The notes beneath the pieces are model-generated. The model was given only the letters and a program-made list of their open reading frames with translations, was not told the origin of the DNA and did no database searches. From Pipra filicauda (Eukaryota; Chordata; Aves; Passeriformes; Pipridae): 64,000 bases of DNA. The stretch spans positions 124,001-188,000 of the forward strand of contig NW_024103862.1 in assembly GCF_003945595.2 (NCBI RefSeq), in the 5' to 3' direction. Both the position numbers and the translations under genes were made by a program. Below, in pieces: positions 11,996 through 22,433 of this stretch. Within the stretch, counting starts at the first letter, position 1, and every line of letters begins with the position of its first letter.

Positions 11996-14864
11996 TGTCA
12001 TCCTAACTCATACTTGCAGTAAATTTGCAAAACTCATCATTTAAAAACTTCATGTACTATGTGGTGGATTGAGTCTCATTTATATCGTATATAAAATGAC
12101 CTTCCCTCTTCACGGGTTGCTTCTGCTCTCAGGTTGTGACCGCAGAGCCGCCGTAAGTCTGACCCTCTTCTGTCTTGCCAGTCTAACCTTTAGTCGTATC
12201 TCTCTGCTGGCACCTGTGAGGCTTTTCCATGGGTGCCTACAAAGGTTGTACAAAACACAGGAATCAGAAATCAGACCAATGGCTGTAGCTGGTAAGAACA
12301 AGCAAGGTTCCAGATACATAATTCCTCCTTCATGTCTGGAAGCTGATCTGATAACAGGTGTTATCTTTCCACATGTATATTATTTTGCTACTGAGGGAAT
12401 CACTGAAAGTCACTTTCTCCATTCAGAGACTCCTTAATACGAAAGAAACATTGTGTGGCAATCATAGGAAATGCCATTTCCCCATATTCTACATAGAGTC
12501 AGGGACAAAATTATTTTCCAATTACTTTTGCTGTAAATGAAATATGCAGAAGGTTATATTTTCTCCTAAAGAGGTCACCCTGGGAATGGGAATAGAAACA
12601 GTTGTGAGCCAGTAAGAGGTATGTTATATTACGACCTTAGTCATCCCTCAGTAAATATTTGTGTGAAATGTGCTACGCACCAGCCTACTGAAGCCTGAAA
12701 TTACGCTGTGGATTAGAAGCAGGAATATTCCTTCTTCAGGCAGACCGTGGTTTGCCTTGTACCTCATGCCTCCACTCTGTGAGAACATGCTTTGTCAATT
12801 GAGTAGGACCTGACTGCAGAGGGAGCTCATTGGCATCCATAAAGTAACTGTGCAGTGAACACATCACCAGATGTGCAGAGAGGCGACCAGATCTCCCATG
12901 GGCATCTCTTGTGGGATTTTCTTCCCTGACAAGGCACTGCCGTTGTCATCCCTTCCCAGCACTAGGCTTTGCAGCCAGTACTGTGTTAATAACTGGTTTA
13001 GTCCTGTGACCTCTCTCTGACGTTGACATACACTTGTCACACGGTATGTCAGCATGCTCACAGTATTAGTCACAGATCAATGTCTTCTCTGGCTCACTGC
13101 TGAGTTACAGGTAGTTGCAAGACAGGTAGAAATTAAAGGAAAAGCCAAGTAACAGTAGGGTTAATAATGAACAAAGGCAGGATGTGAGTCAGAGACATCA
13201 GACTCACAGATGAGTTTCATGCAAGCTGTCAGTCTGATTTGAAGTAATTGAGGTTCCCTTTGAAGACAAGTGCTTGAGAGAAATATCGAATGAAATAGAA
13301 AGCACCGAGCCACTTCCAGGCTGCTGAAAATTTGCAGCAGGTTCCAGCAGCCTTGCAAAGCAACAACAGAGGGCTGTGAACAAATTAAGGAAATCAAGTC
13401 AAGCTAGCAATTTCTGATATGAAAGTCAAGCATACTGTCAGGGCTGCAGCACCATTGGTCAGTCAAGCACAAAACTGTTCTGATTTTGTTGTCTGGAGGA
13501 CTAGCTGTCTTCCTACAGGGCCTCTGAGCCAAGGAGTGCTAGCTTTTCCTCAGTTACCTGAATTCCCATGGTCTATGTCCTCTTGATGAAGCTGTTACTG
13601 AAAGGGAGATGAAAGTGTAGGCACAGCTGGTGGAGCCTTTGATATTTTGTGTTAGGATGAGGCATTGCAACAGCACTAAGTGTGTAGAGGCAGGCAGTTA
13701 AAATCAACTTCATTCAGAAAATGTGAACAAGCCTCCCAACCTCTGCTTTTGCAATCAAGCTTGATCACCATTACAACACCATACTAATAAGTGCTTCACA
13801 GGCTTGAGCACAGAACACCTTGTATAATTTAATAGGCACCATAAAAACATCTAATTGAGCACCCACATGCTCAAATGAACCTGTGGACCAGTGTCTGAGG
13901 AAGACCTGCAGGTTGAAATGAGGCTGAGAAGTGATCCCAGTTTGAACTTTTCTCATTATATTGGTGCTATCTGGAAGTGTGCTTCACACGCATGCAGACA
14001 CTTTTCTTACATTTATGGTCTTTTCTGCCTAATTACCTTTTTGTAAAATGCTTTTACAAGCAGAAAAAATGAGGGGGCCATTGCACCTTGCTGACCTGTA
14101 CCTTAGCTTTGTTATATTCGAATTACTCGCAGGACTATACGACCTGCATGTGAATTGCATGTTGATATATGTCTTCAGGAAAGAAGCAATAATGAAGGTT
14201 TTCACAAGACACTAATTTCATTGCAACTTTACATTAATAAATATTGTCCTCCTTGGAAAAACAAACTTTTGTAGGAATACTTTTGCAGATGTTATAAACT
14301 GTCCCCCTTTCTCAGGCTTTATTTCAATGCTTAATCCATTTTGCTTCATGGAAAAACTGTGGTCTACTCCCAAAATATTAAAAGAAAAGAGTCTTATTAA
14401 CCTGAATAGTTTATATAAATGAGAATATATGTTCTCAACAATTCTAGTCTTTCCTTCTGTCCATGCTTTGGTTTTGTGTTGAATTATACAGATATGAGCT
14501 CTTAGAATAACAATACATACAAATATTATTATAATCATAAAATAAAAAGTATATAAATATTATATATACTAAAGATATATTCATACATTTCTAAATATAT
14601 AAATTATATAAATATAATTACTTAAGAATTCTAGACTTGTGGAAAGGTATTTACAAATGGGAAGATTATTTTCCTAAAATCATTTCAAACTGAGCTTTGC
14701 TACAACAGTAAATAATCACACTTTAATTATTTGTTTTGCTGGAGGGCATAATGTGGCTTTGCTGGAAAACTCTTCCTCCTACTTTTAGCTGAACTACCAG
14801 GTTTTAGAATTATTATGATGTGTAGTTTGCTTGTAGAGTGGACTGTAAAATAGAGAAGAAAATT
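11996..14864. other. Intron-like sequence, nothing recognised
   Basis: Unique sequence, with a very AT-rich block (TATA and ATAT runs) at about 14530-14625 next to the RTE insertion. A 122-codon frame at 12069-12437 overlaps splice-like motifs but encodes nothing I recognise. Confidence 0.5.
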
Positions 14865-14908
14865 CATCATCATGGCTGGGCTTCGCAAATGAAGATTTAG
14901 GAAGGGCT

Positions 14909-17056
14909 CTACCCACGTTTGTTGCAAGCGCATTGGTGGCTAAAAAGGCCAATACGAGATAGACGTGTCCGGTTGCAAAAGGCACAGCAGAAAGACTCCT
15001 TAGGTGGTAAATTCTGCAAGGCACAATTCTTCCTGCGTTGCCTTTTCTCCTCAAGGGTGATCCTGCGTGCTTTCTCAAAAGTATCCGCAGCATTATAGAT
15101 GGTGTGTCTCCAGGCCTCCCGATTTGAGGCCAGAGTAGACCAGTTACGTTGATCAATATGGCCAAGGCTGAGATGTTGTTTCAGGGAGTCCTTGTATCTT
15201 CTCTTCGGGGTTCCTCTCTTGCGGCAGCCGGTGGCAAGTTCACCATAAAGCAAGATCTTAGGGAGGTGGTGGTCCTTCATCCTGGAGACGTGCCCTGCCC
15301 AGCGCAGCTGTGTTCTCAGCAACATGGCCTCAATACTTGTGATTGCTGCTTGTTCTAGAACAGATGTATTGGTCACATAATCTGACCAGTGGATGTTTAG
15401 GATTGTGCGGAGGCAGCGTTGATGGAAGCATTCTAGGAGACGCAGGTGGTGGCGGTAGATGACCCATGATTCAGATCCGTATAGGAGAGTAGACAGCGCT
15501 ATGGCTTTGTAAACACTGATCTTTGTACTTTTCTTCAGATGTTTATTTCGCCAAACTCTTTTATGAAGCTTTCCGAAAGCACTGTATGCCTTTGCTAACC
15601 TGTTGTCTATCTCTCCATCAATCTTGCCCTCCGAGGAGATGAGGCTACCGAGGTAATTAAACTGCTGGACTGATTTGAGCTCTGATTGGCCAATGGTGAT
15701 ATGAGGATGAAGGAAGACTTCCTGAGGTGCCAGCTGATGGAGAACTTCTGTCTTCTTTAAGCTGACTTCCAGCCCAAAGAGCTCAGCAGCGTCTGCAAAG
15801 CAGGGTGTTAAACGCTGCAGAGCTGCTTCTGTGTAGGCAACAAGGGCGGCGTCATCAGCATAAAGCAGCTCCCGGACAAGATGGTTTAAGGTCTTGGTGT
15901 GGGCCTTCAGTCGCCTTAGATTGAATAGGTTTCCATCAGTACGATGTTGAATGTAGATAGCGTCCTGGTCATCGAGGTCTGCCGTGGCCCTTTGTAGCAT
16001 CATGCTGAAAAAGATTGTGAATAGAGTTGGTGTAAAAATGTAGCCTTGTTTCACACCACTGGTAATTAGAAAGGGCTCAGAAAGTGCATTGCCATATCTG
16101 ACTTGACCATACTGGTCCTCATGGAGTGACATGATCATTTTAAGGAACCTGGGGGGACAACCTAAACGTTCCAAAATCTCCCATAGACCTTTTCTGCTCA
16201 CAGTATCGAAAGGCTTGGTGAGGTCGACAAAGGTTACATAGAGACATTTATTCTGCTCCCTACACTTCTCTTGCAGTTGTCTGAGAACAAACACCATGTC
16301 TTTGGTGCTCCTGTTGGCTCTGAAACCACATTGGCTTTCAGGTAGAATTCCTTCTGCTATAGTGAGTATTAATCTGTTCAAAAGTATTCTTGCCAGGATT
16401 TTGCCAGCAATGGAGAGCAGAGTAATACCACGGTAATTCGAACAGTCTGATTTAACTCCTTTTTTCTTATACAAAGTGATGATGACTGCCTCACGGAGGT
16501 CTGATGGGAGTTCGCCGAGTTCCCAACAGTGCACCACAAACTCGTGAAATTTAGCATGGAGAGCAAGGCCCCCATGTTTCCAGATTTCAGGTGGAATTCC
16601 ATCAACCCCAGCTTCCTTGCCAATTTTCACCTGCTGTATGACCTTAAGGGTTTCTCCCAAAGTGGGGGCAATATCCAAATCAGTCTTCACTGGTTGTTGT
16701 GGGATGGACTGAATTGTTGAGTCTTGAACTACACGGCTAGTACTGAAGAGAGTCTGAAAGTGTTCAGACCAACAATTCAGAATGGAGGTTTTATCTGTCA
16801 GAAGCGTTTGACCATCTGTGCTGAGTAGAGGGCTTTGGACCTGGTATGTAGGCCCATATGCTATTTTCAAGGCCTCATAGAATCCTCTGTGATCACCTGT
16901 ATCTGTGCAAAATTGAGTTTTCTCAGCTAGATTGGTCCACCACTTGTTCTGGATGTCACGGAGTTTCTGTTGGAGCTTGCTGCATGCAAGACGAAAGGCT
17001 GTTTTTTTTGCGTGACAGGATGGCAGTACAAGGTGTGCTTGGTGAGCAGTTCTCCC
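14909..17056 (-). pseudogene. RTE reverse transcriptase region of ORF2
   Basis: This part of ORF2 copies element RNA into DNA at the nicked target. The frame is open from 17056 down to TAG at 14909-14911. Counting from the TTG codon at 16870 (653 residues): FVDLTKPFDTV holds the first catalytic Asp (216), SGVKQG is at 271-276, LLYADDAALVA holds the YADD box (337-340), and a C-x2-C...H-x3-C motif lies at 629-649. The upstream frame still reads RTE-like linker sequence (KTAFRL, NKWW, FYEALK). Changes from the usual family sequence include Pro for Ala in the first Asp block and YIFTPTLF in place of the usual CxLAPTLF. No ATG starts this frame. In an active element it would be continuous with the endonuclease frame, so this is a decayed copy. 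Confidence 0.9.
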
Positions 17057-18227
17057 TCAACAATTCTTGGATCTCTTGATTGTTTTCATCAAACCAGTCC
17101 TTGTTCTTCTTGAAGGAGAATCCTAAGGTTTCTTCAGACGACTGCTGGATGTTGTTTTTAATATGGTGCCAAATTGTTTCAGGAGAGGAATCTGTATAAT
17201 CTATGGAATGGTTTTCAAGCCTAGTTTGAAGGTTTGCCTGGAATCTGTCTCTCACTGTGCCTGATTGGAGATTGTTAACTTGGAGTCTCCTCCTTGGGAT
17301 GCTGCCCCTTTTTGGTTCGAACTTAAGACTGAAGTTAAGTTTGCAGTGCACAAATTGATGGTCTGTTTGGCATTCTACACTGGGCATCACGCGGGTATGG
17401 TGGACATCGTGGACGTCCCTCTGTCGCACCAAGACATAATCAATGAGATGCCAATGCTTAGATCTAGGATGCATCCAGGTTGTCTTCAGACTATTTTTCT
17501 GTTGAAAGATAGTATTAGTGATGGTGAGTTGTTGCTCTGCACAGAATTCTAGCAGAAGGTGACCATTATCGTTGCAGTTTCCAACACCATGCTTACCTAA
17601 TACTCCTTTCCAGGCTTCAAAGTTCTTACCTACTCTGGTGTTGAAATTACCAAGGATAATGATCTTATAGCCTGCAGGAACCTTTTGGGTAAGGTGGCGC
17701 AGGTCAGCATAAAATTTATCTTTTTCGGCAGGGTCAGCTTGGAGAGTTGGGGCATATATACTAAAGATGACAACATGTTGCTTGTTGTTTAGTGGAAGGC
17801 GTAGGGAGATAATGCGGTCAGAATGGCCTGTTGACAGATTTTCGAGTTTAGGAACAATAGAGTTTTTGATCATGAAGCCAACTCCTGAGAGATGCCTTTC
17901 GGTTCTGGGCTTGCCTGACCAAAAGAGTGTGTAACCAGCACCATGTTCTCTAAGGCTTCCTTCCTCGTGAAGGCGAACTTCACTGAGAGCAGCAATGTCG
18001 ATGTTAAGATGAGCCAGTTCATGGGCAATTAGGGCAGAACGACGCTCAGGACGTCCGCTATCCGCAGAATTGAGCATGATTCTGATGTTCCAACATGCTA
18101 GAGTTAATTTAGGTACACCTTTGGAGGCAGGTGCGTGCCTTTGTCTTTTGATCTTTGTGCGACCACATTGGAAGATGCCCGTTGACCTGCAGTTAACCAA
18201 CCGGGTGAAGGTGGAGATGAGCTTTGT
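17056..18227 (-). pseudogene. RTE endonuclease region of ORF2
   Basis: This APE-like domain nicks the target DNA to prime reverse transcription. The frame opens after a TAA just above 18227 and has no ATG near its start. Counting from the TTG at 18200: CWN (Asn38), SEVRL (Glu74), SIYAPT (Tyr149), LGNFN (185-187), IDY (Asp254) and TDH (280-281) follow the family order. The usual catalytic GDFN reads GNFN: the codon at 17646-17648 is AAT, one transition from Asp. Near 17050-17058 the homologous reading moves into the reverse transcriptase frame. The endonuclease frame itself runs on without meaning to about 16956. Confidence 0.88.
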
Positions 18228-18393
18228 TTAGGCCACCTTTTCTAGACCCCTCTCTGAGTGGAGTGCTGTCCTTGGAAAGGCTGCTTGGTCGTTCAGGGTG
18301 CTGACCCAAGAGACTGTCATCTCCGGTCAGTCTCAAATGACCAATATCCTGAACCGCCTGCATGCAGGGTTGGGTCTGTGGCTTCCAGTGCAC
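18193..18393 (-). pseudogene. Short upstream ORF of the RTE element (possible ORF1)
   Basis: A 66-codon frame immediately 5' of the endonuclease frame. It contains LTGDDSLLGQ and ends HLHPVG then TAA at 18193-18195, overlapping the open endonuclease frame by about 35 nt in a different frame. It has no canonical ATG at its 5' limit; an internal ATG lies some ten codons in. RTE elements often carry a small, poorly conserved ORF1 overlapping ORF2. Whether this is translated is unknown. Confidence 0.4.
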
Positions 18394-18591
18394 CTTTCAC
18401 CTGCCGTTTCGACCCTCGCCCATCGCTACAGGACTTTTTGCATGTGGGTAAAGCCTTCAAGCCTGCGCAATGGATTTTTTAGGTGAGATGCAGTATGCGC
18501 GGAACTGAACCCACCCTTTAATCCTGAGGTTCATCTGCCAGGGCCGAGCAAGCTTGGACGGTGGCAGCGAGGTCCTCAGGATGTAGGTTTG

Positions 18592-18719
18592 ATTAGAGTG
18601 ACCTTCTCTTAGATGGATGGCCTTACAGGGCTAAGTGAGCTCCATCTGCCTGGGTTTGGGAATTAGAGTTGTCCTTCTCCTAGGATGGTTACCAGAGGGC
18701 TAGTAAGCCCATCCTGCCC
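18592..18719 (-). repeat. Diverged tandem pair in the RTE leader, period about 69 bp
   Basis: Copy 1 (18592-18651) reads ATTAGAGTGACCTTCTC then AGGGCTAAGTGAGCTCCATC. Copy 2 (18661-18719) reads ATTAGAGTTGTCCTTCTC then AGGGCTAGTAAGCCCATC. Confidence 0.7.
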
Positions 18720-18871
18720 ATGGACATACTGTATCTGACCCTACAGTTTTGACCTGTCTGGCATGGGAGACCCTGCCGACGGCATGTACCATCGCCAGCA
18801 TAACTGGCAACCTCATAGGGGTACACAGGCTTCCTCCCCACTGAGACCCCACAGCCTGTCAGACCCCCACC

Positions 18872-19090
18872 CCCAAACTGGACTGGCAAACCTCTGTGCA
18901 CTCCGAAGATCCTCCTCTCTTCTCCCCTCCTCCGGGGTAGCCTGTTAGAGCCCCCCCCCCCTTTCCCCCTTCCCTCCTTCCTCCCCCTCCTCCCTCCCCC
19001 CCCCGTCCCCCCAAATTGGACTGGCAAACCTCTGTGGGCTCCAAAGTTCCTCCTCTCTACTCCCCTCCTCCGGGGCAGCCGTCAGGAGCC
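18872..19090 (-). repeat. Tandem GC-rich 5' leader units, period about 138 bp
   Basis: Both copies share GGACTGGCAAACCTCTGTG, then CTCC, a TCCTCCTCTCT stretch and TCCCCTCCTCCGGGG. Copy 1 is 18872-18950 and copy 2 is 19010-19090, separated by a C/T-rich spacer. Confidence 0.85.
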
Positions 19091-22000
19091 CACCCAGCAT
19101 GGCGGCCACCAGGAGCCAGAAGTCTAGGATAAAATTAAATACCTGCTGTTTTCATCAGTAACCCACACTTACTTTTTGAAGATATTGAGCAGTTTATTTT
19201 CTTTTATTTATCCAAGACACAGATATTTATATATGATACTGCCATTTCAGATCACACACAATACTTGCCATTAAAATTAAGTTCTGTATATGCTAGATCT
19301 TAATCAGACTCTGCTCTTTTTTTTTGGGGGGGGGGCTCTAACTGTCCAACGTTACCTAGTTGATTTTTTTTTTTTAATACAAAAAAGAAACAACAATAAA
19401 AAATAGGGCACCATCTACAAATGCGTTAACCCAATGAACCCAAGGCACTGCTCTTCAGTCTAACATCTGGTTAAAACCATGTTGACATTTTGTTCTGGTT
19501 ACAGCTGTAAACTGTAGCAAACCTCTCAGCTTTAGCAAAGAAAGATGCTTGGGAAAACCAAAGAACTCACTGTCTCACTGTCCTTAAGAAAGAGTCACCA
19601 GAGGAAACTGGAACTGTCTGGAAATACTAGGCAACCCTAATTTCTCTGCACGACTTCACTGATTTTCAGATGGAGAATGGTGAATATGAGCAACTTTTCG
19701 CCCTTTGTCTTGCCCCAAATGCAGACTGGGTTGGCTCTGCTCTCCTGCCCCCTTTCTGTCATTGCTCTGTTTTCTTACAAGTGAAGGTAGAAATCAACAA
19801 TCCATGTAAATCACCGATGCAAAAATAACATTTCCTCTGTTCAACATACATACAGGATCAGAGAAGTCTGCTTCAAAACATATAACCCAGTTCTAAATTA
19901 TGGCTATATTTCCCACTGTTTAACATATGGGAAAACATCTGATTCTCATTCTATCTCAGTATCACAAATGTTTTCTGATTCTTTTATCCTTTTAAAGTAT
20001 TTTGCTTACTTATATAATATATTTGCATATGAAATATTCTGATATCCTCTCCAAATTAACACTCTGGAGGCAGGAAAGGTTGCTACAGCTGTAAGAGGTG
20101 CAAACAGGACGAATTGCTCTGGGCCCACTGAAGTGCAGAAAGGCTAAAGAAATATTTACTCACTAGTGTAATATCTTCGAACAAAATTCTAGTTTTTCCT
20201 ACTTCAATTTTTAAATACATCCAGAAATTTTTTTTTATTAATTTCGGCACTTTATCTAAACAGTGCATAATGACCAGCAGTTCAAAATGAAAATTAAAGG
20301 AACCTAAATTGGGTTTATCTGCTGAATTAACAACTTGTTAATAAGTTATTTTTTTCTTATTAAGTAACTTTATTTTAAAAGTGTTGAGGAGAAATTCTTG
20401 CTATGAAAAACTAAGACATTTTAAGAAAGTCATACATTCAGGTATAGAGATGTAAATTCGGGAGTTCAGTGTTATATTTCCATTTCTAGAGTCTTGGGTG
20501 GGCTTTTTTCATTATTTTTGTCTTTCCATGTGTGAAAACTCCATTTCTCACATGCATATATTTCTTTATTTTCCTCAAATGTTCTCTGTTGACAGTTTCT
20601 GATACTGAGATGGAAGATTCTAGCTATGGCTTTATCAGTGTTGTGTAGAAAGGGGCTCTTGGTGTCCTAGCCCACACTGTTTATGGGTATCCAGCTCAAA
20701 ATCATACTGGCATCTTTTGTTTCCCAGCACATATTCACATCCAATTTATAACCTGTATCTCCCTCTCTCCCAGCATTATTGTTTTCCAAGTATTTGCATT
20801 ATAAAAGTTATGGTTTAGATTGTTATTTTCAGAATGCGCTGACCTGCTTTTTTTTGCCACTTGAATCTCAAGCTCCTGATCCTGCTGACATTGTCACCCT
20901 ATTCCTCGTTATCCTATTTTCTCTGTAGCTACTCCTAGTTTAGCATAATGTGCATAATTTGGGAAACTACATCTGTTTTTCTACACCGACAACAAATTAA
21001 TCTGATCTTTCCTCTGAATAAAACATTAACTGCTGAGTGGATTGGGAGTTCTCTGAGCCTTACTCACAATTTACTGCCTGTATTTGGACCAACAGAGTAA
21101 ACTAAAATTATGACTTTGCTTAAGAATACCATATTTCTTTTTATAAATAGGTCTAGGGTTTGGAGCTTGAGTAATTGAATTTCTGAGCATGTAAAAATAT
21201 TCTTTTTTTTAACCTTCTAGGTCTGTTTAGTGAGGTGAAGCAAGGTCAATTTACTTATGGTGCAACTAATTTATGGAATTGTGTCACACATATGGATTCA
21301 TTCTGCTGCTACTTGGGAAAAGGGAATTAAATAATCAGCTAATGCACGTATACATTTATTTTAATGATATATTTATTACGTGCATTCACCTTGCAGTACA
21401 TATTTTCATTCAAATAATATCAAACATATTTGGAATAGAAGTTTTTCATTTAGACTATATATTAATGATATTGTGATGCACAAAAAGCTATGAATAATCT
21501 TGTAGGCAGTTGTAACATGTTGTTCAAATATTAATGAAATCATATTAATTTAATTCCTAACCTTGCTCAATTAATCTTAAATGGAATAATACTAGCAGTC
21601 TCCTAAGGATAAAGCCTGCACAGATACTGCCAACAGAATAAATGAAGAGGAGTACATGCCATTTGTTTAACTGCATAACTGAAAGCTCCCTCTGGACCAG
21701 AGAGAATAAAGGTCCAATTTTCTGCCACTAAAAGACATTTTCTCTTCACAGAGAGCTGAAGGATCTAGTAGTCTGTATTCATCAATGCTGCAAGACTTCA
21801 TTATTATCTATTTTCTGAGAAATCCAAGGTAACAGTAAAAAGCTTAGACTGTGTTAGAAAGGCTATGAGAAATATTGCTTAAGGAATTAACATACATTTT
21901 TAATGAGCATGGCCTTGCTGCACTCCTGTGTACGTCCTGTAACAGATTACTCATTCCAGTCTTAGGGAGCATGCTTTGCCCTTCCAGATAGTGCCCTCCA

Positions 22001-22370
22001 GTTTTGTTGCTATAAATAGCTGTAAGTTCATTTTTGAAAGAAGTACCAAGAAGACTAAAAAAACAGGATGATTTGTTGTTCCGATAAAACACAAAGAAAA
22101 AATAAAGCCATAGCAATATCACAGTTTTAGATAATAGTAGAGAACAGAGAAATTTAGAACTGTTATAAGGGGAGAAGTAAGAAGATTAGTTTGTGTGCAA
22201 GAATACTGATATGAACATAAAAGGAAGGAAAGGGAAGCTAATCAAAACCAACTTTAATATTTTATATCAAAGTAACTGAGATAATACAGTCAAAAAAAAA
22301 GAATATGAAAGTATCTTCTATAGCAGAAGTGAAGTTTTACTTTTGGAAGTGTCAACATTCCTGAAAATAG

Positions 22371-22433
22371 AGAGGGGGAGAGAGAGAAAGGGAGGAGGAG
22401 GAGGGGCTGGAGGGGAGGAAAAGAGAGAGAAAG
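22371..22433 (+). repeat. GA-rich polypurine tract
   Basis: About 63 bases of almost pure purine (AGAGGGGGAG, AGAGAGAAAG, GGAGGAGGAG units) broken by a single CT. Short minus-strand frames across it (22352-22635) are products of the repeat. Confidence 0.9.

Larger units (their letters stand above)
14865..19126 (-). mobile_element. Near full-length RTE-clade LINE, AviRTE-like
   Basis: A non-LTR retrotransposon about 4.26 kb long on the minus strand. In element order it has a GC-rich 5' leader with tandem units, a short upstream ORF, an APE-type endonuclease, a reverse transcriptase with YADD, a C-terminal Cys/His motif, a 44-nt 3' UTR and a short ATG-repeat tail instead of poly-A. That layout is diagnostic of RTE. 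The flanks carry a probable degenerate target duplication (GAAGAAAATT at 14855-14864, GGATAAAATT at 19127-19136). Birds generally lack RTE except for AviRTE, known from several bird orders and from filarial nematodes. Assignment to AviRTE rests on clade and host, not on an alignment. The copy is damaged by a frame switch near 17050-17058 and several altered conserved residues. Confidence 0.85.
18394..19126 (-). promoter_or_regulatory. RTE 5' leader with GC-rich tandem units
   Basis: The GC-rich 5' untranslated region, presumed to hold the internal promoter, as in other full-length LINEs. Two kinds of imperfect tandem repeats are visible: a unit of about 80 bp at 18872-18950 and 19010-19090, and a diverged unit of about 60 bp at 18592-18651 and 18661-18719. 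Poly-C and C/T tracts fill 18951-19009. The leader ends close to the CCACCAGGAGCCAGAAG block at 19107-19123. Confidence 0.6.

Noticed and set aside
12133..12152. 20-nt segment between AG and GTAAGT resembling a microexon
   Set aside because: Too short to judge, no frame or homology evidence, and such motifs occur by chance in long introns.
15149..15358. Plus-strand ORFs across the RTE element (also 16529-17079, 17265-17552, 18258-18486)
   Set aside because: They are antisense shadows of the LINE coding frames.
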